Assembly (NCBI GenBank): GCA_942493315.1
Contig: OW818690.1
Coordinates: 62,001-126,000 of the forward strand
DNA length: 64,000 nt
DNA from: UBA5429 sp942493315
GTDB lineage: Bacteria > Bacteroidota > Bacteroidia > Bacteroidales > WCHB1-69
Direction: 5' to 3'
Below, one piece after another: positions 1 through 8,646 of this stretch (position 1 is its first letter; the number at the start of each line of letters is the position of its first letter). The notes below the pieces were generated by a model. That model saw only the letters and a program-made list of their open reading frames with translations. It was not told the DNA's origin and ran no database searches. A program made the translations under genes and the position numbers.

Positions 1-754
1 TTGTAATCACCGGTTCAATAGGAAAATCACCGGGCAATGTTCTCCAGGAATCCATTATATTAAAATCACCGGTTGTTTCAGAAAAAATGTGAAAAAATAT
101 ATATCCGTTACGATCCACTTTTTCAGCACCGGATTTGAAATTACCATTTTTCCAGCAGGTAAAAAACAAAGAATCCCCAATCACGAAATTGTTAGAATCA
201 TCCTTAGTTTGAGGGGGTTTTGGAGAAGAATTATTGGATGTATAATTTTCTAATTCAAGAATATTGGATTGTGTTCCTGTTCCGGTTTGAATCAATTTAA
301 GTGTTGATTTTTGTTTAGCTGATCTTGCTTCTAAAATAAAGATCCCATTTTGAGGAGGAGAAACTTGAAATAAATAGATCCCCGGTTCACAGAACAGATA
401 TTTTTGAGCACAATGACGTCCCATAATATCATAAAGAGAAACAGAAACAGTTCCTGACTCAACGGTATTCAGGGTTACATGAGTAGAACCATCAACCGGA
501 TTAGAGAAATTTGATTCAAAACCAAAAGATGGGAAATCGGTTATTTGCTCTTCAATGCCAACAGTGGAAGAAAACAACACAGTATCGGGGTACATTTTCA
601 CCCATTTGAAACCTGTTCTCAGATTGGTAATTTGCACACTATCGTATGGAAGAATAATCATATTAATCCTTGAATTCAGAACAACTCTGACTGATTGTGA
701 GAAGGTAGAGAATGAAATCAAAACAAGGACAAAAAAGAGGTACATTTTTTTCAT
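1..754 (-). CDS. Secreted protein with T9SS-type sorting-like domain, 3' end beyond the window
   Basis: Open reading frame that starts at 754 and runs off the left edge with no stop. It begins MKKMYLFFVLVLISFSTFSQ, a clear signal peptide. Around residues 70-140 there is a beta-rich segment (SNPVDGSTHVTLNTV, then VSLYDIMGR) that resembles the Por secretion C-terminal sorting fold, although here it lies near the N-terminus of what is visible and is followed by more than 100 further residues. A -7 promoter box lies at 810-817. Probably exported or surface-attached; function unknown. The short plus-strand frame inside it is a shadow. Confidence 0.75.
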   Translation of the reverse strand, partial: MKKMYLFFVLVLISFSTFSQSVRVVLNSRINMIILPYDSVQITNLRTGFKWVKMYPDTVLFSSTVGIEEQITDFPSFGFESNFSNPVDGSTHVTLNTVESGTVSVSLYDIMGRHCAQKYLFCEPGIYLFQVSPPQNGIFILEARSAKQKSTLKLIQTGTGTQSNILELENYTSNNSSPKPPQTKDDSNNFVIGDSLFFTCWKNGNFKSGAEKVDRNGYIFFHIFSETTGDFNIMDSWRTLPGDFPIEPVIT

Positions 755-809
755 TTTGATACTATTTTATTTCTATTCAAGTTAATTACCATTCATCATT
801 ATGAATTTG

Positions 810-817
810 CAAATATA
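810..817 (-). promoter_or_regulatory. Bacteroidota -7 box TATATTTG for the truncated secreted gene
   Basis: On the minus strand this reads TATATTTG, matching the TAnnTTTG -7 consensus, about 55 bases upstream of the start at 754. Confidence 0.5.
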
Positions 818-829
818 TAAAAAATTCGG

Positions 830-1035
830 AATGCTCAATGTGCTCAATGTGCTCGATAGATCCTGTACCAATCTTTTATTAGAATAGCCTATCAAGGTCA
901 GGTAAGGACTAAAATAATTAAATCACAGAGAACTAAATGAAAAACCTCTGCGGTCTCAGCGAGAGAAAAAGGTTACAATTCCTTATTCCGGGAAAGTGTT
1001 GGAAAGTAATTTTGTATGAAAAATTTAGTACAATT
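830..1035. repeat. Phrase repeats and an isolated IS-end-like motif
   Basis: Positions 830-862 carry repeated GCTCAATGTGCTC phrases also seen at about 24645, 32235 and 34510. Positions 866-887 match, at 20 of 22 bases, the terminal repeat found at 24289-24310. The rest has no convincing gene. Confidence 0.6.
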
Positions 1036-2736
1036 TTATATTTTGTCTAATTCTTCTAACAATGCATAACGAGAGGAATATTTCTTTTTCAGATTTTCAA
1101 TCAAAGTAATGACGGTTTCTTTTGGGCCCCATTTTTTCATTCTACGGATACATCTGCAAATCAATTGATAGTGATCTCTACCAACGTTGTTTTTCATATA
1201 TTCCTGTATCCATTCAGCATATTTAGTGCTTAACTCTAAGGGATATTTTGAACTTAATATTTTTTCATAAACTTCTAAATTCCGTAATGAATTTGTTTTT
1301 TGAGCAATAGCTAACAGATCCGCCCATCTCTCTTCCTTAGTGAAAATGGTAAATAATAAATATTCATTAGAATCAAAATCTTTTTTTTGTATTTCGGAAA
1401 TCAATTGATCTAAAAAACTATCCCAATCTTGAGGAGTAATATTGTTTTTCAAAATGGTTAAATAATCTGGAATACCATCATTTGAATGAAACAAAAGATA
1501 AGTGGCATATTCTATAATTTTCTTTGTATCATTTTGAATTTTTGAAATATTTAAGAGATGTTTGTACCATTTTAAATCGTTTCTATTCCATTGACCTTTC
1601 GAATCTTCTATACCTCTATGGGCATAATTTATGGCTTTTTCAAAATCCCCATTTTTTATAGCTATCTGAAGCGCCTCTTCCAGCAACAATTCGTTTTGTA
1701 AGTTTTTTTCTAAAAATTGAATGGCATTTTCTTCTCTTTGCGATTTATGTATTATATCAAATTGAATTTTCTGAATTTTCTCAAAGTTATATTTTGATTT
1801 ATTCACTTCATTGGTGAGTTTTAAGAGATATTCACCCTCTTGCTCCGTTTTTAGTAAATAAACTGCTATACCCATAAATATTAAATCATGGTTCCACTCT
1901 GCAAAAATCTTTGTTTGGTAATTTGTTCCACAATAATATAATAACATTTCCCTGAAATCTTCTGAAATATCTGACGTCGCAATTTCCCATAAAATTAAAA
2001 ATGCATCATCAAAACAGGCTCCCATTGTTCCATAGCTATCATCTGAATTTCCATACACCTCTATTAATGATTCTATAATTGCTGTTGAAATATTAAACGC
2101 TACTTCCCAGTTTTCAGTTTCGACAAATTGATGCGCTAACTCATTCAATTTACCGACTTCTATTCCTACAATTCTTGCATTTTTTGTATCAATAAAACCA
2201 TATTTCCGTTTGGCTTTTCTCAAAATTGATTGTACCTGTTTTTCATAATATTCTTTAGAAACATTCGTTTTTGGAGGCTTGAATTGGGACATGAAATGTT
2301 TTCTGAATCCGGTATCCTCTTTTCCATATTCTAAAACATATTTATTCAGATTTTCATGTGAAATTTTATTTAATGTTTCTTCAAATTTTTCAAAAACAGT
2401 TTTTGCGGATGATTTCGGTTTTAATGCATCCAGACTAGTCGTTTTTGCCTTAGCTTGAATATTCAACTCATCTTGTTGCATGTAAAATAATACGGCTGCA
2501 ATATGTTTACAAACTGGACCAATATCGTAAGGGCAAGAACAAGTTTTTTCCACAATTCTCCCTTTATCAATTTCCAATTTAACAATATAATTGTCTGATC
2601 CTTCGACAGTTGCTTCGAATTGCCCATTTGAGATCTCTTCACAATCAATAACTCTATTATTCTTAAAATAGGATAGTCCTTTTTTTAATATGGATGGTTC
2701 AATCCAATCTTCAAAACGATTTAATGGTAAATTCAT
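1036..2736 (-). CDS. SWIM zinc-finger domain protein
   Basis: 566 residues. A SWIM zinc finger sits near the N-terminus with Cys66, Cys68, Cys76 and His78 (CSCPYDIGPVCKH), in the family pattern CxC-xn-CxH. SWIM domains bind DNA or protein partners. The remaining ~450 residues look all-helical and repeat-like (degenerate TPR/HEAT style), with no visible enzyme motif. No SNF2 helicase, a frequent SWIM partner in bacteria, is adjacent. Monocistronic, with its own -7 box at 2748-2755, divergent from the VOC gene. Exact role unknown. Confidence 0.8.
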   Translation of the reverse strand: MNLPLNRFEDWIEPSILKKGLSYFKNNRVIDCEEISNGQFEATVEGSDNYIVKLEIDKGRIVEKTCSCPYDIGPVCKHIAAVLFYMQQDELNIQAKAKTTSLDALKPKSSAKTVFEKFEETLNKISHENLNKYVLEYGKEDTGFRKHFMSQFKPPKTNVSKEYYEKQVQSILRKAKRKYGFIDTKNARIVGIEVGKLNELAHQFVETENWEVAFNISTAIIESLIEVYGNSDDSYGTMGACFDDAFLILWEIATSDISEDFREMLLYYCGTNYQTKIFAEWNHDLIFMGIAVYLLKTEQEGEYLLKLTNEVNKSKYNFEKIQKIQFDIIHKSQREENAIQFLEKNLQNELLLEEALQIAIKNGDFEKAINYAHRGIEDSKGQWNRNDLKWYKHLLNISKIQNDTKKIIEYATYLLFHSNDGIPDYLTILKNNITPQDWDSFLDQLISEIQKKDFDSNEYLLFTIFTKEERWADLLAIAQKTNSLRNLEVYEKILSSKYPLELSTKYAEWIQEYMKNNVGRDHYQLICRCIRRMKKWGPKETVITLIENLKKKYSSRYALLEELDKI

Positions 2737-2747
2737 AGTTTTTTATG

Positions 2748-2755
2748 CAAAAATA
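2748..2755 (-). promoter_or_regulatory. -7 box TATTTTTG for the SWIM gene
   Basis: Minus-strand TATTTTTG about 12 bases upstream of the start at 2736. Divergent from the box at 2801-2808. Confidence 0.6.
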
Positions 2756-2800
2756 AGATTTATATTAAATCAAAATGTATTTAAAAACAACATTATGTTG

Positions 2801-2808
2801 TATTTTTG
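2801..2808 (+). promoter_or_regulatory. -7 box TATTTTTG for the VOC gene
   Basis: TATTTTTGC, 19 bases before the ATG at 2828; typical position and sequence for this phylum. Confidence 0.65.
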
Positions 2809-2827
2809 CAAATAAATATTTTACATA

Positions 2828-3349
2828 ATGAAAAAAACAGTTCTGTTTATATTACTGATTTCTTCCTCATTTTTTATGGGGTATGCAGTAAAATCGATTA
2901 TTGATAATTATACACTGACTCAAAATGAGAAAGTTACAGGGATCGGTGGTATATTTTTTAAATGTAAAGATCCCAAAAAGATGAAAGAGTGGTATCAAAA
3001 ACATTTGGGATTCAACACCAATCAATATGGGGCTGTATTTGAGTGGTATCAAGGGGCAGATAGTACCAAAAAAGGATTCACACAATGGAGCCCATTTAAA
3101 GAAACAACTTCATATTTTCTACCATCAACCAAAGAATTTATGATTAACTATCGTGTTGCAGTTCTTTCATCATTGGTTGATGAACTCAAATCTAATGGAA
3201 TTACTATTTTAGATTCCATTGAAACCTACGACATTGGCAAGTTTGTTCATGTCATGGATCCAGAAGGAAACAAAATTGAACTTTGGGAACCAAATGATCA
3301 TGTTTTTGAACAAATGGGAATCTCTCTGAACTTGCAAACAACAAAATAG
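2828..3349 (+). CDS. Membrane-anchored or exported VOC (glyoxalase/bleomycin resistance fold) protein
   Basis: 173 residues. An N-terminal hydrophobic segment (about 4-21) precedes a single vicinal-oxygen-chelate domain: GIGGIFFKCKDPKKMKEWY at the start of the fold and DPEGNKIELWEP at its end, the latter containing the usual metal-ligand glutamate. VOC proteins include glyoxalases, dioxygenases and drug-binding proteins; the substrate cannot be read from this sequence. The leading hydrophobic helix is unusual for the family and suggests envelope location. Own promoter, no operon partner. Confidence 0.8.
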   Translation: MKKTVLFILLISSSFFMGYAVKSIIDNYTLTQNEKVTGIGGIFFKCKDPKKMKEWYQKHLGFNTNQYGAVFEWYQGADSTKKGFTQWSPFKETTSYFLPSTKEFMINYRVAVLSSLVDELKSNGITILDSIETYDIGKFVHVMDPEGNKIELWEPNDHVFEQMGISLNLQTTK

Positions 3350-3646
3350 CAAAGTAAATGATGAACCCGGCACTTACCGTTTTAAAATCGCCACGTTATT
3401 TTGAAAAATCCAAATAAATTGATACACTCCAGTCCCCCGTCTCCCGTCCTTTGTCCTTTGTCCTTCGTCCTTTGTCCTTTGTCTTAAATAGAACGCTGAC
3501 GACACAGATTTTAAAATTAATAAGCCACGAATTCACGAATTAAAAAGAATTACTTCTTACTTCTTACTTCTTACTTCTTACTTCCATTTCCCTCGCACCT
3601 CCAGTCTCCCGTCTTTCGTCCTTCGTCCTTTGTCCTTCGTCCTTAT
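3350..3646. repeat. Phrase-repeat intergenic region
   Basis: No gene seen. Runs of TCCTTTGTCCTTCG phrases (about 3427-3485 and 3603-3643), a CTTACTTCTTACTTC array (about 3551-3585) and one copy of the GACACAGATT repeat near 3495. Confidence 0.75.
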
Positions 3647-4630
3647 TTACATATAAATTTCAATCACCTTACTATTCCCATTAGGAACAATATCTACCAG
3701 TGTTAATGAGGCCGGAATCAAAATGGATTCACCGGCGAAGATTCTTTCGTGGTGTTCTTCAGTGAAGAAATGAACTTCCCCTTCCGTACACATGTAAACG
3801 ATAAATGAATCAATGTTTACATACGATTTTTCAATGGGTTGTTCAAAAGATAGCAGATTGATATTAAAAAAATCGGATCTAAAAACAGGAGTAGTGGTGT
3901 TTTGAACCAAATCGTATTCTACTTTGTACTCTTCTTCGTTGGAAAAGTCAATCGCTTCCAAAGATTCTTCAATATGTAATTCTCGAGGTTCTCCTTGATC
4001 ATCCACTCTGTTCCAATCAAAAATTCTGTAGGTGATGTCAGATGCTTGTTGAATTTCAGCTAATAGAACTCCTTTTCCGATTGCATGAACGGTTCCGGCA
4101 GGAATAAAGTAAAATTCCCCTTTTTGAACCGGATAAAATTGCAACAATTGATCAACAGTGCCCTCCTGAACTGCTTTGAGGAACGTTTCACTATTAATTT
4201 TGTTTTTAAAACCAATATATAGACCAGCACCCGGTTCTGCATCTATTACGTGCCAGATCTCAGTTTTACCTTGTTGGCCATATCTTTCAAAAGCCAGTTC
4301 ATCATTAGGATGCACTTGAACCGACAGATCATCAGAAGCGTCTATAAATTTAAAAAGCAATGGAAATCCTAATCCGTAGATGTTGTAAATTTTGTCACCC
4401 ACTAATTCTCCCATGTAGAGTTCTACCAGTTCCGTGATTTCGTTATCTGCTAAAAATCCATTTTCGACGATGGAGAGATCCCCTTCAAGATCTGAGATTT
4501 CCCAGCTTTCTCCATATTTAATATTAGGAGCAAGTGGTTTTTTGAAAAGAGTTAAAAACCGGTTTCCTCCCCAGATTTTTTCTTTAACAATAGGTTTAAA
4601 TTTGAGTGGATATAATGATGTTGTATTCAT
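3647..4630 (-). CDS. manA: Mannose-6-phosphate isomerase, class I
   Basis: 327 residues, usual length for the short bacterial type I enzyme, which interconverts mannose-6-phosphate and fructose-6-phosphate. The cupin zinc site is intact: Gln105 and His107 (SVQVHPND), Glu124 (KTEIWHV) and His182 (AGTVHAIG). The catalytic arginine motif YRIFDWNR follows at about 201-208. Cytoplasmic; feeds mannose into glycolysis or supplies GDP-mannose precursors for surface polysaccharide. It lies 8 bases after the upstream minus-strand gene, so the two are probably co-transcribed. Confidence 0.93.
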   Translation of the reverse strand: MNTTSLYPLKFKPIVKEKIWGGNRFLTLFKKPLAPNIKYGESWEISDLEGDLSIVENGFLADNEITELVELYMGELVGDKIYNIYGLGFPLLFKFIDASDDLSVQVHPNDELAFERYGQQGKTEIWHVIDAEPGAGLYIGFKNKINSETFLKAVQEGTVDQLLQFYPVQKGEFYFIPAGTVHAIGKGVLLAEIQQASDITYRIFDWNRVDDQGEPRELHIEESLEAIDFSNEEEYKVEYDLVQNTTTPVFRSDFFNINLLSFEQPIEKSYVNIDSFIVYMCTEGEVHFFTEEHHERIFAGESILIPASLTLVDIVPNGNSKVIEIYM

Positions 4631-4638
4631 TTTAAAAT

Positions 4639-5616
4639 TTATTCTGGTGAAATTGCAGTTGTATCTTTGGTGTAGTATTGTCTGGGTTGAATGTTTCTTT
4701 CTTTGATTTCCATCTCATGGTTTAGTCCAATCAGATTGGGAACAAAACGCCATTTTCCCTCTTCAGGAATGAAAGCCATATTGACACTTGATTCAGGAAC
4801 CATAAAAGCCGGGATTGCAGGAACCAGATTATCTGTAGTAACCAGATCATCAAAGATGATAAGATTGCCGGTTCTTGTTTCATAAATCCACTTTTTGGTT
4901 TTTGGATCTTTTTTTCCGCTATTGATCATATATTTCATGTTGTCATATCGAAGGGAAAGGGAAGCATCTTTAGAATATTTCAAAATCACGCGTGCCACTT
5001 TAGAAGTATAGCCTTTGAATATTTTGGCACCAAAAATGACAGGGGAAGTTGAGTTCAGATCAAATTGTAAAACATCGATCACTTTTTCATTATTAAAAAG
5101 ATCGTTCCCATTCCATCCCAATAAGGTGTAATAGGTTGTTTTTTTATCGGTTAGCGGAATAATTTTATAATAAACAGCTCCATACCATTGATTGATATCA
5201 GCAATATCGTACTCAGGATAGGATAATGAGTTTTTCCGATCATACAAGGCATAGATGATATATTTTTGTCTGTTTGGATTATAAACATGAATAAATCCAA
5301 AATTTTCGTAACTAAAATCGTCTTTGATGATAAACCATGTGAATATTTTAAAGGTATTATCAGGAGAGGTAACTACAGAAAAGTTTTTAGTTGAATCCCA
5401 ATTAAATTGAAATGAATTTTCTTCCATTAAAACGGATTCTAAAAGGTTCATAAAATCCTCATTCATAGACAATCTCATCTCTTCAGAAGGGGTTTTCATG
5501 ATATCAAATCTGAGATTAATAAGGGAATCTTCCCAAAAACGAAAATCCTCTTCTGATTGTGAAAACATGATCAGAGAGGGAAAAATCGTTAATAAGATCA
5601 GTATAATTTGCTTCAT
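4639..5616 (-). CDS. Exported hypothetical protein
   Basis: 325 residues with a signal peptide (MKQIILILLTIFPSLIMFSQ, probable cut after FSQ). The mature part is beta-rich with several aromatic strands (TYYTLLGWNGNDLFNNEKV) and no motif I recognise. It sits between atpF and manA on the same strand, 43 bases after atpF and 8 bases before manA, so it may be read through from the ATP synthase genes. Function unknown. Confidence 0.75.
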   Translation of the reverse strand: MKQIILILLTIFPSLIMFSQSEEDFRFWEDSLINLRFDIMKTPSEEMRLSMNEDFMNLLESVLMEENSFQFNWDSTKNFSVVTSPDNTFKIFTWFIIKDDFSYENFGFIHVYNPNRQKYIIYALYDRKNSLSYPEYDIADINQWYGAVYYKIIPLTDKKTTYYTLLGWNGNDLFNNEKVIDVLQFDLNSTSPVIFGAKIFKGYTSKVARVILKYSKDASLSLRYDNMKYMINSGKKDPKTKKWIYETRTGNLIIFDDLVTTDNLVPAIPAFMVPESSVNMAFIPEEGKWRFVPNLIGLNHEMEIKERNIQPRQYYTKDTTAISPE

Positions 5617-5659
5617 GAAAAGTAAAAACGCAAAGATAGATAAAAATATTGCGTTTTAA

Positions 5660-6154
5660 TTAGTTCAAATTAAGTTCATCAACCCAATTATGAACAATTT
5701 GTTCTTGTCTTTCTTTAGAAGTCAGTTCGTCACGAAGAATTTTTTCAGCAATATCAATAGACAGTTGGGCTATTTCATTTTTAATATCGGTGATGGCTTT
5801 CATTTTTTCATTATGAATCATCACTTTAGTTTCAGCCATTCTGGCTTCATGTTCCTTATCGCGAATAGCTTTGGCATCTTCGTTCATTTTTTCGACAATT
5901 TTACGGGCATCAGCTAAAATTTTATCTCTTTCTTCCTTAGCTGTTACAAGTAATAGTTTGTGTTCAGATTGTAAATTTTTCATTTCATCTTTCACTTTGG
6001 CTGCAGCGTCTAATTGTTCCTGAATATAATTTTCACGTTCAGCGATAGACTTAGTGATAACAGGCCATGCAAACTTAGCTAAGAGGAAGAAAAGGAGGCC
6101 GAATCCAATCAGCATCCAAAAAATTAACCCAAAATCGGGAGTAATCAGTTCCAT
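5660..6154 (-). CDS. atpF: F-type ATP synthase subunit b
   Basis: 164 residues: one N-terminal membrane helix (about 8-28, FGLIFWMLIGFGLLFFLLAK) followed by a long charged coiled coil (about 30-140), the standard b-subunit stator. It joins the a/c membrane ring assembly to F1. Third gene of atpB-atpE-atpF. Unusually, the delta, alpha and gamma genes that normally follow are not next; an unrelated exported protein gene comes instead. A hairpin terminator separates it from atpE. Confidence 0.93.
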   Translation of the reverse strand: MELITPDFGLIFWMLIGFGLLFFLLAKFAWPVITKSIAERENYIQEQLDAAAKVKDEMKNLQSEHKLLLVTAKEERDKILADARKIVEKMNEDAKAIRDKEHEARMAETKVMIHNEKMKAITDIKNEIAQLSIDIAEKILRDELTSKERQEQIVHNWVDELNLN

Positions 6155-6185
6155 ATTATTTTGATCATTTTAAAGTTTCTAAAAA

Positions 6186-6219
6186 AAAGAGGTTCATACC
6201 CACCGTATGGAACCTCTTT
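6186..6219 (-). terminator. Intrinsic terminator or attenuator between atpE and atpF
   Basis: Hairpin with arms AAAGAGGTTC and GAACCTCTTT plus an inner ATAC/GTAT pairing. In minus-strand transcription the stem is followed by a run of about eight U residues. It lies directly after the atpE stop and before atpF, so it should reduce atpF relative to atpE. Confidence 0.8.
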
Positions 6220-6231
6220 ATTTTTTGTTTG

Positions 6232-6492
6232 TTATGCAATTGCAATTAACAAACATACAACAATAGCAAATAGTGCTACACCCTCGATGAACCCTGCTGT
6301 TAGAATCATGTTAAGTCTAATGTCAGAGGATGCTTCAGGTTGGCGAGCTACTGATTCGTTGGCACTTTTTCCGATATTTCCAATACCGTAAGCTGCTGCC
6401 ATAGCTGCAATACCTGCACCTAATGCTGCTCCTAATTTAGCAATACCTAAACCTGAATCAGCTGCTGCTTGTAATAATGTCATTCCTGTCAT
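6232..6492 (-). CDS. atpE: F-type ATP synthase subunit c
   Basis: 86 residues, two membrane helices in a hairpin. The polar loop is RQPE at 50-53 and the ion-carrying carboxylate is Glu70 (AGFIEGVALF). The residues after Glu70 are Gly and Val rather than the Ser/Thr of sodium-binding c-rings, so the sequence favours proton coupling. Met4 is an alternative start. The rotor needs many copies per enzyme, which fits the terminator placed right after this gene. Confidence 0.94.
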   Translation of the reverse strand: MTGMTLLQAAADSGLGIAKLGAALGAGIAAMAAAYGIGNIGKSANESVARQPEASSDIRLNMILTAGFIEGVALFAIVVCLLIAIA

Positions 6493-6526
6493 AATAGTGT
6501 TTTTTTTAAGTGAATATAAAGTTTTT

Positions 6527-7714
6527 TTATTTATTATTTTTAACGGAAGGTTCTAATACAGGATGTGCGTCATGTTCTTCATGAGTTATATGATTTTCAT
6601 GAGCTTCGTGATCCTCCACAGCCATACCTATATAAAGTGACGATAATAGTGTAAAAAGATAAGCCTGAATGAATGCAACAATCAATTCTAACAATCCCAT
6701 AAATAAATAGAATAATAAAGACAAAGGGGAAAGAGCATATCCTACCCCAATACTCATTTCTCCAAAAATAAAAATTAAGCTAATAAAACCAATTACGATA
6801 ATGTGCCCTGCTGTAATATTGGCAAAAAGACGAACCATCAACACAAATGGTTTAGTAAAAATTCCCATTGCTTCAACGATAGGCATAATTGGAATAGGTA
6901 ATTTTAACCACCAGGGAACTCCTGGAGTGTTAAAAATATGTTTCCAATAACTTTTCGATCCGGAAAATGAAGTGATCAGCAAAGTGATGAGTGCCAAAAT
7001 TCCTGTAACTGCAATATTACCTGTAACATTGGCGCCACCGGGGAAAATGGGAATCAATCCCATTAAATTGTTTATGAGAATGAAGAAGAAAAGAGTTAAT
7101 ATGTAAGGTAAATATTTTGCATGTTTGGCTGTTCCAATGGATGGAATCACCACATCATCCCGAATAAACACCACAACTACTTCTATCAAGGATTGTAATC
7201 CTTTAGGTGCACTTATAGGTCTTCTTTTATAACTCTTAGCCACAGAAAAGAATATTCCTAAAATGATACCGATAGCGATGAAAAGGGAACACACATTTTT
7301 AGTTATCGAAATATCATAAAAGGATGCTTCTGAGATCATCTCGGGATTTTTTTCAAAATGTCCTGAAACATTCTCTTTCAACTTCACAATATTCCCGTTG
7401 GTTTCTTTCGTATACCCTAGCGCATAACCTTTATAGGCACTGTTTCCATGATGAAATTTTGAGGAAGAGAAAGTAACCAGTTTTCCGTTGTCCCATAAAA
7501 TGACTGGTAGTGGAATCGAAATGGAATGACCTTTAAAAGTTGTAATATGCCAGCCATAACTATCAATAACGTGATCGATAATAAATTTTCCGGGAGCAAA
7601 CTTTTTGGATTCATGCGTTTCTGACCCACTTGCATTAGTGTTTAAGGAGGAGAAAATCAAAAAAAAGAGGAAAATTATTCCACTCCATTTGATTGTGATG
7701 TTTTTATAATTCAT
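6527..7714 (-). CDS. atpB: F-type ATP synthase subunit a
   Basis: 395 residues. A signal-like first segment and an extended periplasmic N-terminal region of about 140 residues are typical of Bacteroidota a-subunits. The membrane core follows from about 140, with the essential arginine at Arg295 (VLMVRLFANITAGH) and the final helix LELIVAFIQAYLFTLL. The tail is histidine-rich (DHEAHENHITHEEHDAH). First gene of the atpBEF block; atpE follows after 34 bases. Confidence 0.94.
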   Translation of the reverse strand: MNYKNITIKWSGIIFLFFLIFSSLNTNASGSETHESKKFAPGKFIIDHVIDSYGWHITTFKGHSISIPLPVILWDNGKLVTFSSSKFHHGNSAYKGYALGYTKETNGNIVKLKENVSGHFEKNPEMISEASFYDISITKNVCSLFIAIGIILGIFFSVAKSYKRRPISAPKGLQSLIEVVVVFIRDDVVIPSIGTAKHAKYLPYILTLFFFILINNLMGLIPIFPGGANVTGNIAVTGILALITLLITSFSGSKSYWKHIFNTPGVPWWLKLPIPIMPIVEAMGIFTKPFVLMVRLFANITAGHIIVIGFISLIFIFGEMSIGVGYALSPLSLLFYLFMGLLELIVAFIQAYLFTLLSSLYIGMAVEDHEAHENHITHEEHDAHPVLEPSVKNNK

Positions 7715-7816
7715 TGTTCAGCAGTATCTTATAACGTTTTACAACTAATTTTATGTCCTTTTTTTTAAGGGGGCTAATATATAAATAATTTTGGAGATTT
7801 TGGGCATTTTTTTCAA

Positions 7817-8638
7817 TTATTCTAATGAAAAAGCGAGATATCCGGATTTTGGTTTTTGTTCGAATGCAGGATTCCATTTTATCATGCCATTACAAATCTC
7901 CTTTTCAGAAGTTGTTATTTCTATATAATTGGTTTCTAAATAATTAAAAAACAATGATGCCATCTCATTCCCATTTTGGGTCGAGATGAGTTCAGGTATA
8001 AAAGTTTTAAAATTTGTTTTATAATAAAATCCAAAACCAGTAATTTCAGAACTATTTAGAATGGTGAAAAATCCACCTTTTTGTTGACCATACTCTTTCT
8101 CTACTAAAGTCAGGTGGTCACTATCCCAAATGATTCCATTTTTAGAACTCAGGTATGAATTTCTCATTTCCAAATATTGATCAATAGGTATTGGTTCTAT
8201 AGTTAAATGAGTTTTTTGGTTATTTTTATATTCAGACCAGTTAAACGTGTATTTTTTGTGATAAAAATGGTTTTCAAAACCCAATTTTCCGTAGTATTGA
8301 AATAGTTTTTCAGATGCGGGTACCAGGCATAAGCCTAAAAAATGGTGTTGAATGGCATGTTGATAAGCAAATTCTAACAAATGATTCATAAAACCTAAAC
8401 CCCGATATTTGGGATGTGTTGCGCAACCGTAAACATATAAAATGGAATTGTTTTGATATTGAGCAGGCAAAAGTACAGCAACACTCACAATCTCCTGGTT
8501 TTGTTCCAAGACAATACAATTGTTGTTGTATTTGTATTGAAAAAAGAGATCCAGATAGATATCAGAATCCCCAAATACGATCTTCATCAGGGTTCGTATT
8601 TGGGGAATATCAAGATGGTTAGAAAACCGTATAGTCAC
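7817..8638 (-). CDS. GNAT-family N-acetyltransferase
   Basis: 273 residues. The acetyl-CoA binding motif A is clear at about 70-90 (ATHPKYRGLGFMNHLLEFA), followed by the LFQYYGKLGF motif B. The C-terminal half is a second, degenerate GNAT-like region, as in several two-lobed family members. Acceptor substrate unknown. It starts 8 bases after the gpmA stop, so it is the last gene of the panC-panD-gpmA run. Confidence 0.85.
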   Translation of the reverse strand: MTIRFSNHLDIPQIRTLMKIVFGDSDIYLDLFFQYKYNNNCIVLEQNQEIVSVAVLLPAQYQNNSILYVYGCATHPKYRGLGFMNHLLEFAYQHAIQHHFLGLCLVPASEKLFQYYGKLGFENHFYHKKYTFNWSEYKNNQKTHLTIEPIPIDQYLEMRNSYLSSKNGIIWDSDHLTLVEKEYGQQKGGFFTILNSSEITGFGFYYKTNFKTFIPELISTQNGNEMASLFFNYLETNYIEITTSEKEICNGMIKWNPAFEQKPKSGYLAFSLE

Positions 8639-8646
8639 TATGGATT

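Noticed and set aside
555..785. 76-codon plus-strand frame
   Set aside because: Antisense to the truncated secreted gene and has no start context or family.
6232..6492. Sodium-dependent c-ring
   Set aside because: The Glu70 site lacks the following Ser/Thr and the usual glutamine partner, so proton coupling is favoured.
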